A DNA stretch of 64,000 bases from Aphrocallistes beatrix (GCA_963281255.1 OY725504.1:2542001-2606000); one strand, 5' to 3'; positions 43,002 to 54,996 are shown, counted from the stretch's first letter. Made by a program: numbers and translations. Notes: generated by a model not told the origin, from the letters alone.

Positions 43002-45621
43002 GGTGAGGCTAATCTGAAAATTGGAAATTTGGGATGAATATTAGATTTGTTTTAAATTGATATATTTCTAGTCTGATATCCGAACTAGCTTATCTGTAAG
43101 TTTTTAAGGATACCGCCCTCGAAAAACATCGCCTGACATTAAAAAAAATGGTGAAATTTTTTATTGCTAATTCCATCGAATTATTGAGTAGTCTACCATC
43201 TAATCGTAGTTGTTGGACGGTATTTATTTTGATATTCTAGAACTGAGCACCTAAAGCTCAGTCGAACTAAAAATCGGAAAGTTATTCGTGGTTTTGCGGC
43301 GCATTAATCAATTATTTTCTAACCTATCTGAAATTTTTTGAATTATATGAACCTCAAAATGGTTTTGGCCCCTTTAAATATTATAAAACAGATGAATTTG
43401 GAAAAAGAGGCACTTAAAATCCAATCAAAAATATCTTTATGAGGGACTTCATTTCTAAATGCTCGGGAAATGACCGTTGTGATATTACCTATTGGGTATA
43501 GAAAAGAATTCTGAACAGTTAAAAAAAAAATTCGTTCAGATCCGACCATCAGTTCGTAAGTTATAGTATATTGTATGTAAAGTTCGGACATCAAACCTCT
43601 CTATGGCCCCGAAAGTGCTCGATGTCAATGCTTAAAAACTATTGAAGATATATAATCTATAATAATCTTAAATGAAAGGATATATATGATAATATATAGG
43701 TTCCTCAAACATCTCTTCGTCAAAAAGTAAATATTTCTTGACTTATCATCGATTTTATTGTAATACAAATTCTATGGAGAACTTTGAATATATTAGAAAA
43801 TGGCGAATCTTGTCATGAAATAAGTTCCCAAAGTAGCAATTATACTCAAAAAACAATGCAATAGTCACTAGCAATGTATACAGAAATTCTGAAGCACTCA
43901 ACATGATTATTTTGGAAGTTCAAAGCATTTACCTCCAAAATTCGGTCAAAGCCCCCCATTTATGGTCCAAAAACAGATTCCTCCATATCTCGGGAAATAT
44001 ACACCCAAATTCATAGCTCTCAATTCCTAATATACTTTTCAAGACGGTATATATCTGATTCTTAAATAATAAGTGTACTACATGGAATGGAATGCTAAGT
44101 TTTAAATTTTTATCTCGTGATGACGTAGCATTTTTCGAAAATCCTAACTTGAAAACTAAAAGTCGTAGCCTCTCGCTCTAACTTCCTAATATACTTTTTA
44201 GAAGCTCTTTATTCATTCTAAACCGATGAATTATACTTTGTAGTGCTAGGATTATGAATTATATTCCCTAATTGGTTCAAAATATTCGGGATTAGAGGCC
44301 TCAAGGTAATTTGTGAATTTTGAGTATAATTTTGCTATTTTCACCAAAATCTGTTGGAATACATCTAATTCATTAGTATAGATGCGCTTAAATGCCCATG
44401 GATGCTTTTATTTATCGTTAATAGCTCATTTTACATCGTTCTTAACATCAAAACTTCAAATCCCTATATCTCGGGACTTTAAAATTCCAAAATTGACCGT
44501 CTTTCAAAAATTTTAACTCAAAATTGCTTTGAGATTGAGGTTTGAAAATTTCAGTAGTTGTTCCATATCATTAGGCGATGAGCGTAGGACCACTCGATTT
44601 TCGATATCTTATAAATTTGTGATTTTATTGTTGATTTCTAAAGAAAATCGGGCTTTTTTCGCCTTTTTTTGGCCCTTTTTATTCGGACACCGATTAAATT
44701 TACAATTTTTCTAATTTTAACTTTCTTCTGGTCCTATGAAGTGGCAAATATGATAGACTATCTATGAATAAATTTTCGAAGCATTTGATCCAAACATGTG
44801 CTTTGAAAAAATCACAGAGTGGAGGAGGGCTTACCATTAAGATGTGCTAGGGACAAACGAAAAAAAAACGACTTTGAGACACTGTAACTCAAAAACTAGA
44901 AATGCGAACCAAAAACTGTTTGGCATGTCTCAATATTTTTTAATTGCACTACCTGCCCACGCTTAACATCTTATATATCTCTAATCTTGATATGTGCTGT
45001 AAGCCAAACCTATGGATTTTTCACGGGCGGTATCCTTAAGAAAAATTTCCATTATTCATGCGATTATATGGCTTCAAAGATGACGTCATTTTATAATTTT
45101 GTACAAAAATTCTAAAAAGTTTTAATTTTTACGACTGAGGTACATTGTGTCACAAAGTTATAAGGTTGTAGTAGAGATAGAGCTTAGCTCTTTGTTTTAT
45201 AATGGATGGTATTGTTGCTTGAACAAAGTAAAATGTATGCTGATCATTTATTTAATGATAAAATATTTCTAATTAATTTAACAATATGAAAAAAAATCCG
45301 CTGCAACGAGTTGACAAAATTATTTCAAAAATTAAAAATATAATCACTTTTTAAAACATTCTAATCGAGCCAATTTGTTCCTTATTGAATATGCTTCATA
45401 ACGCAATTTTGATTTTGACTCTTGTAGTACTGAAGTTGAGTTATGCTCAACATAAGTTGTGACTGTAATTGATATGGATCATACTAAGTATGGATTCAGT
45501 GTAAAACTATGCATAGGAGCAGTATACTCTCGCACGTTTTATGTGTACTTAGTATAGAGTGATGATTTTGTACCATTCAATTAGCGCTACTATAATATTG
45601 ATTTTTGAGATTAGTCTCACC
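43002..45621. mobile_element. TTAA family C (GGTGAGGCTAATC) carrying family A copy 4
   Basis: GGTGAGGCTAATCT at the left and AGATTAGTCTCACC at the right, TTAA outside (42998-43001, 45622-45625). It hosts family A at 43108-45035. Without that it is about 690 bp. Fragment 2375-2512 is the same family. Confidence 0.85.
43108..45035 (+). mobile_element. TTAA repeat family A, copy 4, complete
   Basis: 1928 bp, GGATACCGCCC / GGGCGGTATCC, TTAA at 43104-43107 and 45036-45039. The family C fragment at 2395 shows the pre-insertion sequence with a single TTAA. No coding capacity. Confidence 0.93.
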
Positions 45622-45625
45622 TTAA

Positions 45626-46098
45626 GGTTGGTGTTTCCTTCCAGAACTAACTCAAAAAGTTTTCATTATTTTCTCCTGAAAGTTTTTGCGGAAACCTTTC
45701 TCGATGAGTTGTTTGCAAAAATACACTTTTCGGGAGCTCAAAAAGTAAGAAAATTTTTTTTTCCCCCAAATCAACTAATTTATAGAGGACATTCAAGGAA
45801 ACTTCAATGGCTTATGCCTCTTTTACTCAATTATTCTTGCACGAAATGGTTGAATAAAGAAAATAATAGGAATAGAATTTTCAATTTTAACCCAATTAAT
45901 TTTTTCTTTCTAATTTCGTTGCTACAATATTTAGAAGCAGATTTTCGTAAGGAAAAATATTTTAACATTTTTCTAAAGTAGAATATCGAAAATCTGTCAC
46001 TATCATTTTTCTACGCTACGAGATCTTTCCAAAACCGTCGAGTTTTTTACTCTACGACCTTTGTAACTAAAGATCCCTCCTTTCTAAAATTGATTTTT
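45626..46098 (+). mobile_element. TTAA family B2 left part, cut by family A copy 5
   Basis: GGTTGGTGTTTCCTTCCAGA, shares its TTAA with the end of family C. Contains the + strand frame 45559-45981 that corresponds to the minus frame at 3239-3517. Ends at the TTAA used by the next element. Confidence 0.75.
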
Positions 46099-46102
46099 TT
46101 AA

Positions 46103-46817
46103 GGATACCGCCCTCGAAAAGCCTTGCCTGGCGTAAAATAAACGGCAAAATTTTTTATTGCTAATTTAATTGTATTACTGAGCGGTCTACCATCTGATAG
46201 CACTATTTGGACGGTTTTATTTTGATTTTTGTGAGTTAACTCCCTAAAGTTTAGCGTTAATAAAAATTGAAAAAATTATTGGAGGTTTTTGACTCATTTA
46301 CCAATTAGTTTTAACTTATTTGATATTTTTTTGATGATATGGACCTTAACATTGTTTTGGCACCTTTGGAGATTATATAACACAAATATTTAAAAAAATG
46401 GGCAAATAAAATCCAAACAAAATAGCTCTATAAGGGAGTTCATTTATATAATGCTCGGGAAATCGCAAGTTTGATCTCAGATATTTAGCGATCACTGGGT
46501 CAGAAATAAAATTCTGATTGTTTCAAAAAAAATTTGTTCGGATCCGAGCATTTGTTCTTGAGATATCGCTTATTATAGGTAAAGTTCGGGCATAATATCT
46601 CTCTATGGTCCCGAAAGAGGGCGATGTCATATCTTAAAAACTATTGAAGATATATAATCTATTATATTCTTAACTAAAAGGATATATGCGAAAATATACA
46701 AGTTCCTCGAACATTCCTTTGTCAAAAAATAAACAATTCTCGACATATCATTTATTCAATTGTAATACAATTTCTATGGAGAACTTTGAAATTATTAGAA
46801 AATGGCGAATCTAATCA
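46103..46817 (+). mobile_element. TTAA repeat family A, copy 5, truncated
   Basis: Starts GGATACCGCCC after TTAA (46099-46102) and breaks at 46817, where family B2 begins at a TTAA. The rest of copy 5 is not found beyond the B2 element. Confidence 0.8.
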
Positions 46818-46821
46818 TTAA

Positions 46822-48426
46822 GGTTGGTGTTTCCCATGGGACACTGGTTTTACTAAAAATGTGCCCAAATTGCTTTAATATCATTTTTAGATCCTTTTAG
46901 GGGTTCTAAACAATAATTCCGATTTTTATAACTCCAGCCCCAATATTTCGCCACTTTGAGCCACTTGTATCACCTGGTATCGCTCTAAAAACGACACATT
47001 TTAAATGCGAAATGTCCCACAGCTATAACTTCTACTGTATTAACAGTGCCAGATCATCTTTTTAATGCTGAATTCATACTCTGCACTAGATTTCCAGCAA
47101 TTTGATACAGTGGAAACCGGTTATAAGAACATCGTTGGGAGTTGAAAAAAAAGTTCTTATAACCGATGTGTTCTTATAACAGTATTTCGTTTATAAAAAT
47201 ATGTTCTTATAACCGACATAAGAAGTCAGATATGTCGGTTATAAGAACATATTTTGTTCTTTTTATCGTTTATATGAACATCTATTCTCGGTTATAAGAA
47301 CATATTTTGTTCTTTTTAGCGGCTATAAGATTGGTCCCTAGCCTAATAAATAGCAGTAAGCTCGAAAAAGTAAGCTAGGTAGAAGATGATATAACCGATA
47401 TTTGATGTTCTTATAACCGGTTCTGTTTTAATAGTAATGAATAGAAAAGAATCCGTTCCCAAATAAATGGTTCTTATAACCGATATCCACTGTATATATA
47501 TTGACCATATTTGGAAACAATTTTGTTTGACCGTGCATAGCAACGGCCAGGATGTTTTTCACATTCCTAACTGTTACTAGGAAAATGCAACCAAAATATT
47601 CTCCAAATATGGTCAATATATATATATCAAATTGCTGGAAATCTAGTGCTGAGCACGAATTCAGTATTGAAATAACGACCTGGCATAGTCAAATAAAGTT
47701 ATAGATATGGGATTTCGGCAGATACTATCGGATATGGTCATTTTGGGTCTCCACTCATAACTGACAACTTTTTCACACTTTTGAAGGTGTCATGATGTGA
47801 AAATTTTTGATATGCCATATTTCGAAGTTAAGTACTACTATAAGTTGTTGATTTAGGATGTTTGGATGTTATTTAATACTAGGATACAGTAAAAACTAAT
47901 TGAAATCAAGCCTTTCCGAAGGAAATTGCTTTGTAGCCTGTTTTTAGCACTCAAAAAAATCAATTTTACAAAGGAGGAATCTCTAGTTACAAAGGTCGTA
48001 GAGTAGAAAACTCGACGGTTTTGGAAAGATCTCGTCACGTAGAACAAAATGATAGAGACAGATTTTCGATATTCTACTTTTGAAAAACGTTAAAATATTT
48101 TTTCTCACGAAAATATGCTTCTAAAAATTGTGGCAACGAAAAGGGAAAGAAAAAATTAATTGAGTTATAATTGAAAATTCGATTCCTATTATTTTCTTTA
48201 TTTAACCATTTTGTGCAAGAATAATTGAGTAAAGTATGCATAAGCCATCGAAGTTTCCTTGAATGTCCTCTATAAATTAGGTGATTTGGGGGAAAAAAAA
48301 AAATTCTTGCTTCTTGAGCTCCCGAAAAGTGTATTTTGCAGATAACTCATCTAGAACAGTTTCCACAAAAAATTTCAGGAGAAAATAATGAAAACTTTTT
48401 CAGTTCGTTCTGGAAGGAAACACTAA
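46822..48426. mobile_element. TTAA family B2, near full length
   Basis: Left end GGTTGGTGTTTCCCATGG. The right part ends GGAAGGAAACAC and is directly followed by a second start-like block (48427-48640). Includes the palindromic GCCAGATCATC... region and a nested pogo-like MITE at 47108-47492. Confidence 0.7.
47108..47492. mobile_element. Pogo-like MITE with GGTTATAAGAACAT repeats, 385 bp
   Basis: CAGTGGAAACCGGTTATAAG at the left and CGATATCCACTG at the right, TA on both sides. Inside, GGTTATAAGAACAT recurs in direct and inverted form. The neighbouring copy (TTTGATATATATATTGACC at 2570) is the empty site. Confidence 0.88.
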
Positions 48427-48650
48427 AACATGGGAAACTTGTTTTACTAAAAATGTGCCCAAATTGCTTTTATATCATTTTTAGATCCTTATAGGAGTTC
48501 TAAACATTTCTTCAGATTTTTATAACTCCAGCCCCAATATTTCGCCACTTTGAGTCACTTGTATCACCTGGTGGTCGCTCTAAAAACGATACATTTTAAA
48601 TGCGAAATGTCCCACAGCTACAACTTCTTTTAATTTATGTGAAAAACGGT
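48427..48650. mobile_element. Second family B2 left-end block
   Basis: ACATGGGAAACTTGTTTTAC to GTCCCACAGCTACAACTTC repeats 46829-47040, lacking its first bases. Confidence 0.65.
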
Positions 48651-48690
48651 TAAGAAACTAAGTGGTAAGAACAATACATGAATTTCTGAT

Positions 48691-48760
48691 CCTAAATAAC
48701 GGGCCATGCCTAATTTCCGGCACGGGATCGTCCCGGAAATTAGCCATGCCCTAAATAACG
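48691..48760. other. GC-rich hairpin between 11-bp direct repeats
   Basis: CCTAAATAACG at 48691-48701 and 48750-48760 border an imperfect inverted repeat: GCCTAATTTCCGG ... CCGGAAATTAGCC with loop CACGGGATCGTC. Confidence 0.85.
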
Positions 48761-49044
48761 TATACTGAACAAGTCTACTAGCTCGTGGGTGCAGACCAAG
48801 CAGCCAATTGAATAAACGATATGACCGGCGTAGCCCGATGCAGCCCAGAATAGCCCCCCCCCCGGCTATATTATGTGCTAGGCCAGATTAGCCCTAAGAT
48901 CGATCTTAAGTTCGATCTTAAGTTCTTAGTGAATACGGCCACAGGTCTCAAAAGTTTCAACTTCTAAAATGACTGTTTTCCTCCGATTGAATATTATATA
49001 CCTTCTAACATTATATTTTTCTGTTTAATACCGAAATATACTAG

Positions 49045-49245
49045 TTGTATATTCCAATGGATATGTGTCAATCTCTTTTAAAAGAAATGGACAAGCTTCA
49101 GATGAGTTACAAGTCTTTCTTGCACTCCTCTAGTGCCAAGGTTTTATCTCTTTTATCCGTTGTCTCTGAATTAGAATCAGAAATTGAGAAAACAGAAGAG
49201 ATATCTGGCAACCAAACCAAATCTCTCTATTCATTGCAACTTCAG
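49045..49245 (+). CDS. Candidate internal exon, coiled-coil protein, unknown identity
   Basis: A 201-bp block is open from an acceptor (TTCTAAC branch-like at about 48993-49003, pyrimidine run, ACTAG with AG at 49043-49044) to a donor (CTTCAG|GTATCT, GT at 49246). It is exactly 67 codons, phase 0 at both ends. The peptide includes MDMCQSLLKEMDKLQMSYKS, SLLSVVSELESEIEKTEEIS and KSLYSLQLQ: heptad-like, acidic, typical of a coiled coil. It has no similarity to TE proteins I know. I do not recognise the gene. A chance frame is possible; the match of frame length to both splice sites argues against it. Neighbouring exons were not found, since TEs fill both sides. Confidence 0.5.
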
Positions 49246-49325
49246 GTATCTATCAAATTATCTTTTTCTATGTATTCGAGTTTAAAGTTTCTAAATTTAA
49301 ACGCCAGACTAAATATGCTGTACCA

Positions 49326-50370
49326 TGGCTTATAATGCCTAACAGTAACATATACAGTAACTTGCGGATTTTGGACCAGGGATGCGGTAGATGTTCGAAC
49401 TAATCATTAACCACGCTGATTAGAGCTTAGAATTGTATGACAAGCATATATAAATCAGTATTTCCCGTCAATCGCGTTAAGCGCGTATTAAAAGCATGCT
49501 TTGCTTGTTGAATAACGTGATTTGTTGTGAAATAATTGACCCGAATAAACCACACAAAAAATTCAAAATTAACGCACTCCAATAATCTTGAGGGAAACAC
49601 ATATTAATTTGATATTATATACTCCCATCCGTTGCTAAATTTTGATTGGTCATCATATGATTACATAATAGGTTATATTTTGACAAATTTGTGAATTCAG
49701 AGGCGGTTTAAAAGGACACTTCTAAGTGTTTTTAATATGATGTTTTAGCTTAAAATTGAGTTGTGAATGGGTTGTGCGAAAAATGAGATTTTTTTTTCAT
49801 GGAATGTTGCTACATTCCAGCGTTGCTTTGTAGACTTATTTTGGTCAGTTGGGTCATATTTTGAATACCGCGACGACTAGGCATTCACATTTTATCCACT
49901 TCATTAGCCAATAGACTACATCATATTTAGTGATAATTTCATTTCTATGTTTAAATTAAATGGTTTAAGAGTTATTAGACTAGGCCAAAGTCTGCCAAGT
50001 TTGCTCGTTCTCGTTATACACCTAACCTAATTAGGAGACATACAAATATTATTTCCATCAGATATAATCTAAATATAGGAAATGCAGTGGCGGCTCCAGG
50101 GATTTAGTTTAGGGGGACCAACTTAAGTTCGATCGTCCTAGAATGAGAAGACCAGCGTTAATGCGGGGACATAGCCAGGATTTTGTATTTGGGGGGTCGA
50201 GAGCGAGCGAAGCGAGTAAATAAGGGGGCTTGCCCTCCATAAAATTTTTCAAAGGCACTGAAATATCGATCTACATCGATCTCTCTGCGCTCTATTCTGC
50301 ATAGTTAATGATTTACGGGAGCTCATGTATTAATGCAACCATCTTCCACCACATCCCTAGTCCAAAATCC
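49326..50370. mobile_element. Degenerate P-type foldback MITE
   Basis: Left TTATAATGCCTAACAGTAAC with GACCAGGGATGCGGTAGATG; right CATGTATTAATGCAACCATC with CACATCCCTAGTCC, its inverse. The terminal CATAGCC is lost. An hAT-like segment (50087 on) interrupts the right arm. Confidence 0.65.
50087..50260 (+). mobile_element. hAT-type terminus remnant (CAGTGGCGGCTCCAGGGATT)
   Basis: CAGTGGCGGCTCCAGGGATT is a common hAT-like TIR form. A GC-rich GAGAGCGAGCGAAGCGAG tract follows. No partner terminus seen. Confidence 0.5.
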
Positions 50371-51147
50371 TAAAGTAAAGAAAATATTTTTCAAATCGGA
50401 CTTGGTTAAAAGTTATAAAAAGGTTTGGCCTTGTTCGGAAATGTTCATGGTTTTTAATTTATTTTTTATTGTTCTTGGACTATTTAGTAAAAGTAAACAA
50501 ATAATTGATCATACAGTTTCAAAAATATGATATTCGAAATTCATGCCTATACAAACCTTAGATAAACTGTTAATGGCTGGACTCTTGCCTAATTTTGGGA
50601 CTTGTTACTTTATGTATCTAATGTAAAAAAAACCAAACCAAATTGTCATACAGATTCGAAAATACCCTATTCAAAATCTAACCCCCTAAAAACACCAGCT
50701 CAAACGTTGAAAACTAGTCTCTAGCCCTGGGGTTCTCAACGTGGGCGTTCGGAGAGCCTTGGGGGGGGGGGTGATAGGTACCAAAGGGGCAGTAAGAGGG
50801 CGCTAGGAGAATATTTTACATCAAAATTATTGTATAATTATGGATTGCAGAATTAATTTGTTCAAGAGAAGGTTACATATAGTAGAGTATTATCATCAAT
50901 CACTCATCCAGTTTTCGATTGTCAAACCAGTTGATGATAAAGCATTTATTTGAATTCAAAATACCGTGAACTGTTAATAACTAATTACAAAGAATAGATG
51001 CTTAACACAATGCAATTCAAACAAGACTCATCTTATAAATCCATCATTGGTGTCATCAAAATACAACTTCACGACCAATCGAATTAATATATAGTATAAG
51101 ATTGGAGGAATCTGTACATATTAGAAATTTCCGAATATATCTCAAAT
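50371..51147. other. No gene; a solo hAT-like terminus near 50723
   Basis: GGGGTTCTCAACGTGGGCG (about 50729) resembles hAT termini (CAG-GGTTCTCAA). A G-run follows. The rest is featureless. Confidence 0.35.
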
Positions 51148-51955
51148 CATAGCCTACTCTAAGAATGCCTCACAGTAAAATAACCAAGGATGCGGTAATA
51201 GCCGAATGGAATATTACACGATTAGCCTAAAATCGTTAACCATGTAGGATAGGCATTAAGAATGTATTACCAGCACATATAAACATGGCATCAAAGTACA
51301 TATTTCGTTGTCAAAATTTCGATTAGTCATCATATCATTGCGCAACAGGTCATTTTATGCATGAGTTTGGCAATTTTCTAAGCTGTTTTAAGCCTACTTA
51401 TAAATGTCATTAAGGTAGAGTTTTTGTGTAGAACTAAGATTAGTACGAGTTGATTTGAAAAATTTAGAATTTTTCTTTGGAATGTTGTTACATTCCGACG
51501 TTGCTATGGTAAAGCATTTTGATCAGTTTCAGCCATATCCTGCAAACTGTAAGAAATAGTTCTTCAAATTTGATCGTATATGATAGGCAATTGGCTACTT
51601 CCTATTAGGTAATAATACAATTTAAACTTAATTCACAGTAAATTCACAGACTATAGAGTTATGCGACAATTTAGTGTTTTGTTCACATTCTTAAAATCAA
51701 CCCATAACTCAAAAATCGTTGAATTTAGAAGTTCAAGTTGTATTATCACCTAAGAGGAAGTAGTCCATTGCCTATCAAACATGATCAAATTTGAAGCTCT
51801 AGTCATTACAGTTTGCATGAAATGGCCCAAACTGACCAAAATGCTTTACCATAGCAACGCAGGAATGTAACAACATTCCATTGAAAAGTTTTAATTTTTT
51901 CAAATCACCTTAATACCATTTAGAAATAGGGTTAAAACAGCTAAAAATACAAGCT
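51148..51955. mobile_element. P-type foldback MITE, right end missing
   Basis: CATAGCCTACTCTAAGAATG start; the body matches 59848-60913 through both arms, then breaks off near 51955 (AGCTCAAATTAAATGATGACG). No 3' TIR or duplication. Confidence 0.75.
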
Positions 51956-52049
51956 CAAATTAAATGATGACGTCATCATTTTCTTAATTTTTTGCATATT
52001 TAACTTTTATCTTTTATCCTGTCAATGATTTAGCTAGTAATACCGCATA

Positions 52050-53025
52050 CATGAGTCAAAAACTAAAGAGAACTCAAATAGAAACACTATGAACAACTCC
52101 GGTTTATCTGTAGTAAAGAGATATCACGGAAGTTGGGCGTAAGCGTTGCCACGGTTTATAGGGTAAAATCTAGAAAACAAGACAACATTCGTTTAGAACA
52201 TCGTAAGGGTGCTGGGAGACCGTCTAAACTGAGATTCTCTATCCGAAAAAGCATTTCCCAACAGATCAGACGTAAGCCTTATCTCTCTTTGCGTACTTTG
52301 GCTAATCTTGTCCCCGGGAAACCTTCTCATGGAACTGTCTGGCGAGCGATGAAAGACCTCGACTATACTAAAAAATATCCGACCAACAGACCAATGGTGA
52401 GCGAGAAAAATCGGCTTGCGAGAGTTCAATGGGCAAAGAAGCATAAGTACCCAAAAAAAGCATGGTATAAGACTGTTTATACCGATGAAATGTCGATTTG
52501 ATTGTTTCGAGGAAGGATTAAAATGTTGACAAAATCCGACACAAAAAGAACAGCTCCAACGACTAAACATACCCCCAAAATTAATGTTTGGGCAGGATTT
52601 AGCTCAATGGGGACGTTTCCTCTCTCCATCTTTACTGATGATATGAACAGCCAAATGTTTATTGCCATCCTAGGAGGGCATCTGTTAACCCAGGCTGAGG
52701 TCTTTCACCAAAATGAATGGCGTCTAGTCATGGATATGACCTAAAACACACCTCGAAGGTTGTCAATGAATTTTTGTCCCAAAATATCCCAAACCATCTA
52801 CCATGGCCTTCGCAGAGCCCTGACCTCAACCCGATTGAGAATGTTTTCGGATGGGTTAAACGAGAACTCATAAAACTTGCTCCCAGGACAATTTAGAACT
52901 GAGAGAAAAACTCGAGATCGTATGGTCGAACATAAACCCTGAATTTCTCAAGCCATACTGTGATTCCATGCCACGCAGGTGCCAGTTAGTGATAGAATCA
53001 GGCGGTTTTCCCATTAATTATTAGT
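52050..53025 (+). pseudogene. Tc1-type mariner transposase relic
   Basis: Tc1 transposases cut and paste DNA at TA sites. The longest frame (52133-52501) reads an HTH region (GVSVATVYRVKSRKQD), a basic GRPSKL linker, a second HTH (KPYLSLRTLANLVPGKPSHG) and the first catalytic Asp in VYTDEMSI, where a stop follows. The next frame gives KINVWAGFSSMGTFPL. A further shift gives KHTSKVVNEFL, then SPDLNPIENVFGWVKREL with the last catalytic acid and the C-terminal CQLVIESGGFPINY. So the whole gene is present but has at least three breaks. TIRs were not identified. It might once have moved the TA MITEs, though their ends cannot be linked to it here. Confidence 0.85.
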
Positions 53026-53279
53026 TATTGGCATGTTGTTAACAATATATTCAAACGACTAGAAGATATTCGCATGAACTTGTGTTTTACAGTGTTTTAA
53101 TGATTCTCAATAATTATGTTCCAGACTGTATTTATGCAGTATTAAGTAATGAGCAAAATTGGCACTTTGAAACATGGAACTTTCAACATCTTATATATTT
53201 TTTTGTGTGTTTGTCTATGTGGAAAGGGGATTCTACACAAAATCTTTTGAAAACCTGGACAAGAAATTATTAAAGGATA

Positions 53280-54560
53280 AAAATATTTCGAACGAAATGT
53301 CAATCGTTTCAGGTTAAAAATGGCCTCCTCTACCATATTCCTACGAAGTCACTACCTGATGGTATTAGAGAAGTCCCAAAGGAGATAGACAAGGAAATAT
53401 TTTTTCGAGCATTGTATTGTTCTGAGGCGGGCGGTTGTCACTTTGGCATTTGTACAACATTCAATAAGATATCTCAAAGGTACTGGTGGAAAGGGATGTA
53501 CAATGATATTCTCTCGAAGGTAGATAGTTGTCAAGAATGTCAACAGCAAAATCAATCCAAGAAAGGCCCATCCGAACTGCATCCTGTGAATATACCAGAC
53601 AGAAAATTTTCCAAATGGAAAAAGGCTTTAATTGGTCCTCTAACAACAACATTGAAAGGGAATTATTATATCATTGTTTTACTGAATATCTCACTCGATG
53701 GGGAGAGGCAAAAGCAATTCCAAACAAGACTGCTTCTTGTACGTTTGCTACAATATTGGATCTTATAATAACTCTATTTGGTTCCCCTGAAGACATAATG
53801 ATCAGGGAGGAGAATTCGTAAATGAACTCAACCTACTCTTTCAAGAACTTGAGATTAAACATAGCCTGTGCAGTGCATATCATCCTCAGTCTAATGGACT
53901 CGCGGAAAGATTTAATCGAACTCTGATTACCCAATTGCACAAGCTGGTGAACGACAATAAGGACAATTGAGATAAATTAATCTCATGGAAATTAATGCAT
54001 ACAGGTCTAATCGACAAGCATCTACAAAATTTTCGACATAATTTTAGTTTATAGAATACAAATGCGACTACCAATCGAGCTAGAATCAATTAACGTTTAT
54101 AACGCGGATATTATGCAACAAAGTGACCAAAATTTCTTAGAGTCCAGAATCACTAGGCTAAGAAATCTAAACTAATTCAGGATGACTTCCAAATGCAACC
54201 TTAATGATCTTGTATGGTATAAAAACTGTCGGCGCAATATACGTAAGGGTGGAAAGCTTTAATCTGTTTGGATAGGGAGGAGAATAATCGTAGAAGTTTT
54301 GGAAAAGGGTACATATAAATTTGATGGTCTCAAAATAATTTTGAATGCTACTCAACTCAAACCAGTTATAAAGGAGGATGTTGAAACAGAATTACCAGCA
54401 AAGAATACAAAATTGATCGAAAACAATAACCAAGAAGTACTACCACTTGAAATAACACAACAAGTTCAAAACTATATATTACACCCACCTGAGACCAGAC
54501 ATAGAATGGCAAAAAAACATATGCAATGCTTCTGGAGGAGTCTTGAAGTTTAAGAAGAAG
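53280..54560 (+). pseudogene. Ginger1-type integrase-like transposase relic
   Basis: Resembles gypsy integrases in order. First a YHIP segment, then a zinc-binding H2C2 region (GGCHFGICTTFNKI ... CQECQQQN). The core follows: KALIGPL near 53630 (the expected catalytic Asp is Ala), FGSPEDI, then in another frame DQGGEFVNEL, and SAYHPQSNGLAERFNRTL with the catalytic Glu. The C-terminal part (54299-54550) reads VLEKGTYKFDGLKIILNATQ, the GPY/F-like region. No reverse transcriptase precedes it, and an OTU protease domain follows in the same orientation. Integrase plus OTU is described for Ginger1 DNA transposons (Bao, Kapitonov and Jurka). Several frameshifts make it inactive. Ginger TIRs and the CCGG/CCGT duplication were not found. 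Confidence 0.75.
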
Positions 54561-54564
54561 TCAT

Positions 54565-54996
54565 CACCAATGGATCAAGTGCTAAATGTAAAATTTACAG
54601 CATTTTCGCAACCGACTCGAATAGAGCATATTATCGGCGATGGCAACTGCCTTTTTAGAGCTTTATCATTCATAGTTACTCGAGAAGAAGACTAGCAATC
54701 TGCATTACGTAAATATATATGTGATTTATGTAATTACATGTGAAGGAAATAGGTGGAAAACCTCTATAAATTATCTCAAAGTTTCTAAAATGAGGGAAGA
54801 TGGAACGTGGGCGACAACAGATGAATCTTTTTCTGCAGCAGCATTTCTAAAACTCCAATATACACCTGGAATCTATTTAGAGAAAGACTCTGCTGGAATA
54901 GACATGGTCATAATAAAGAAAACATTAACTATTTCGGGATATATTTTGATAATTCAAGTAATTTCCATTACGATGTAGTTCTATCGATTGTTAAAA
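54565..54996 (+). pseudogene. OTU-type cysteine protease domain of the Ginger1-like relic
   Basis: OTU proteases remove ubiquitin. The catalytic Cys motif IGDGNCLFRALSFIV lies near 54630-54675. The middle shows MREDGTWATTDESFSAAAFL (54790-54850). The catalytic His region NFHYDVVLS lies at about 54960-54990 in a third frame. All landmarks are present in order but separated by a stop (near 54693) and a frameshift. It lies just after the integrase C-terminus, so it is best read as the tail of the same polyprotein. Confidence 0.75.

Noticed and set aside
53280..54560. Reading the integrase as part of an LTR retrotransposon
   Set aside because: No RT, RNase H or LTR adjoins it, and an OTU domain follows, which fits Ginger1 better.
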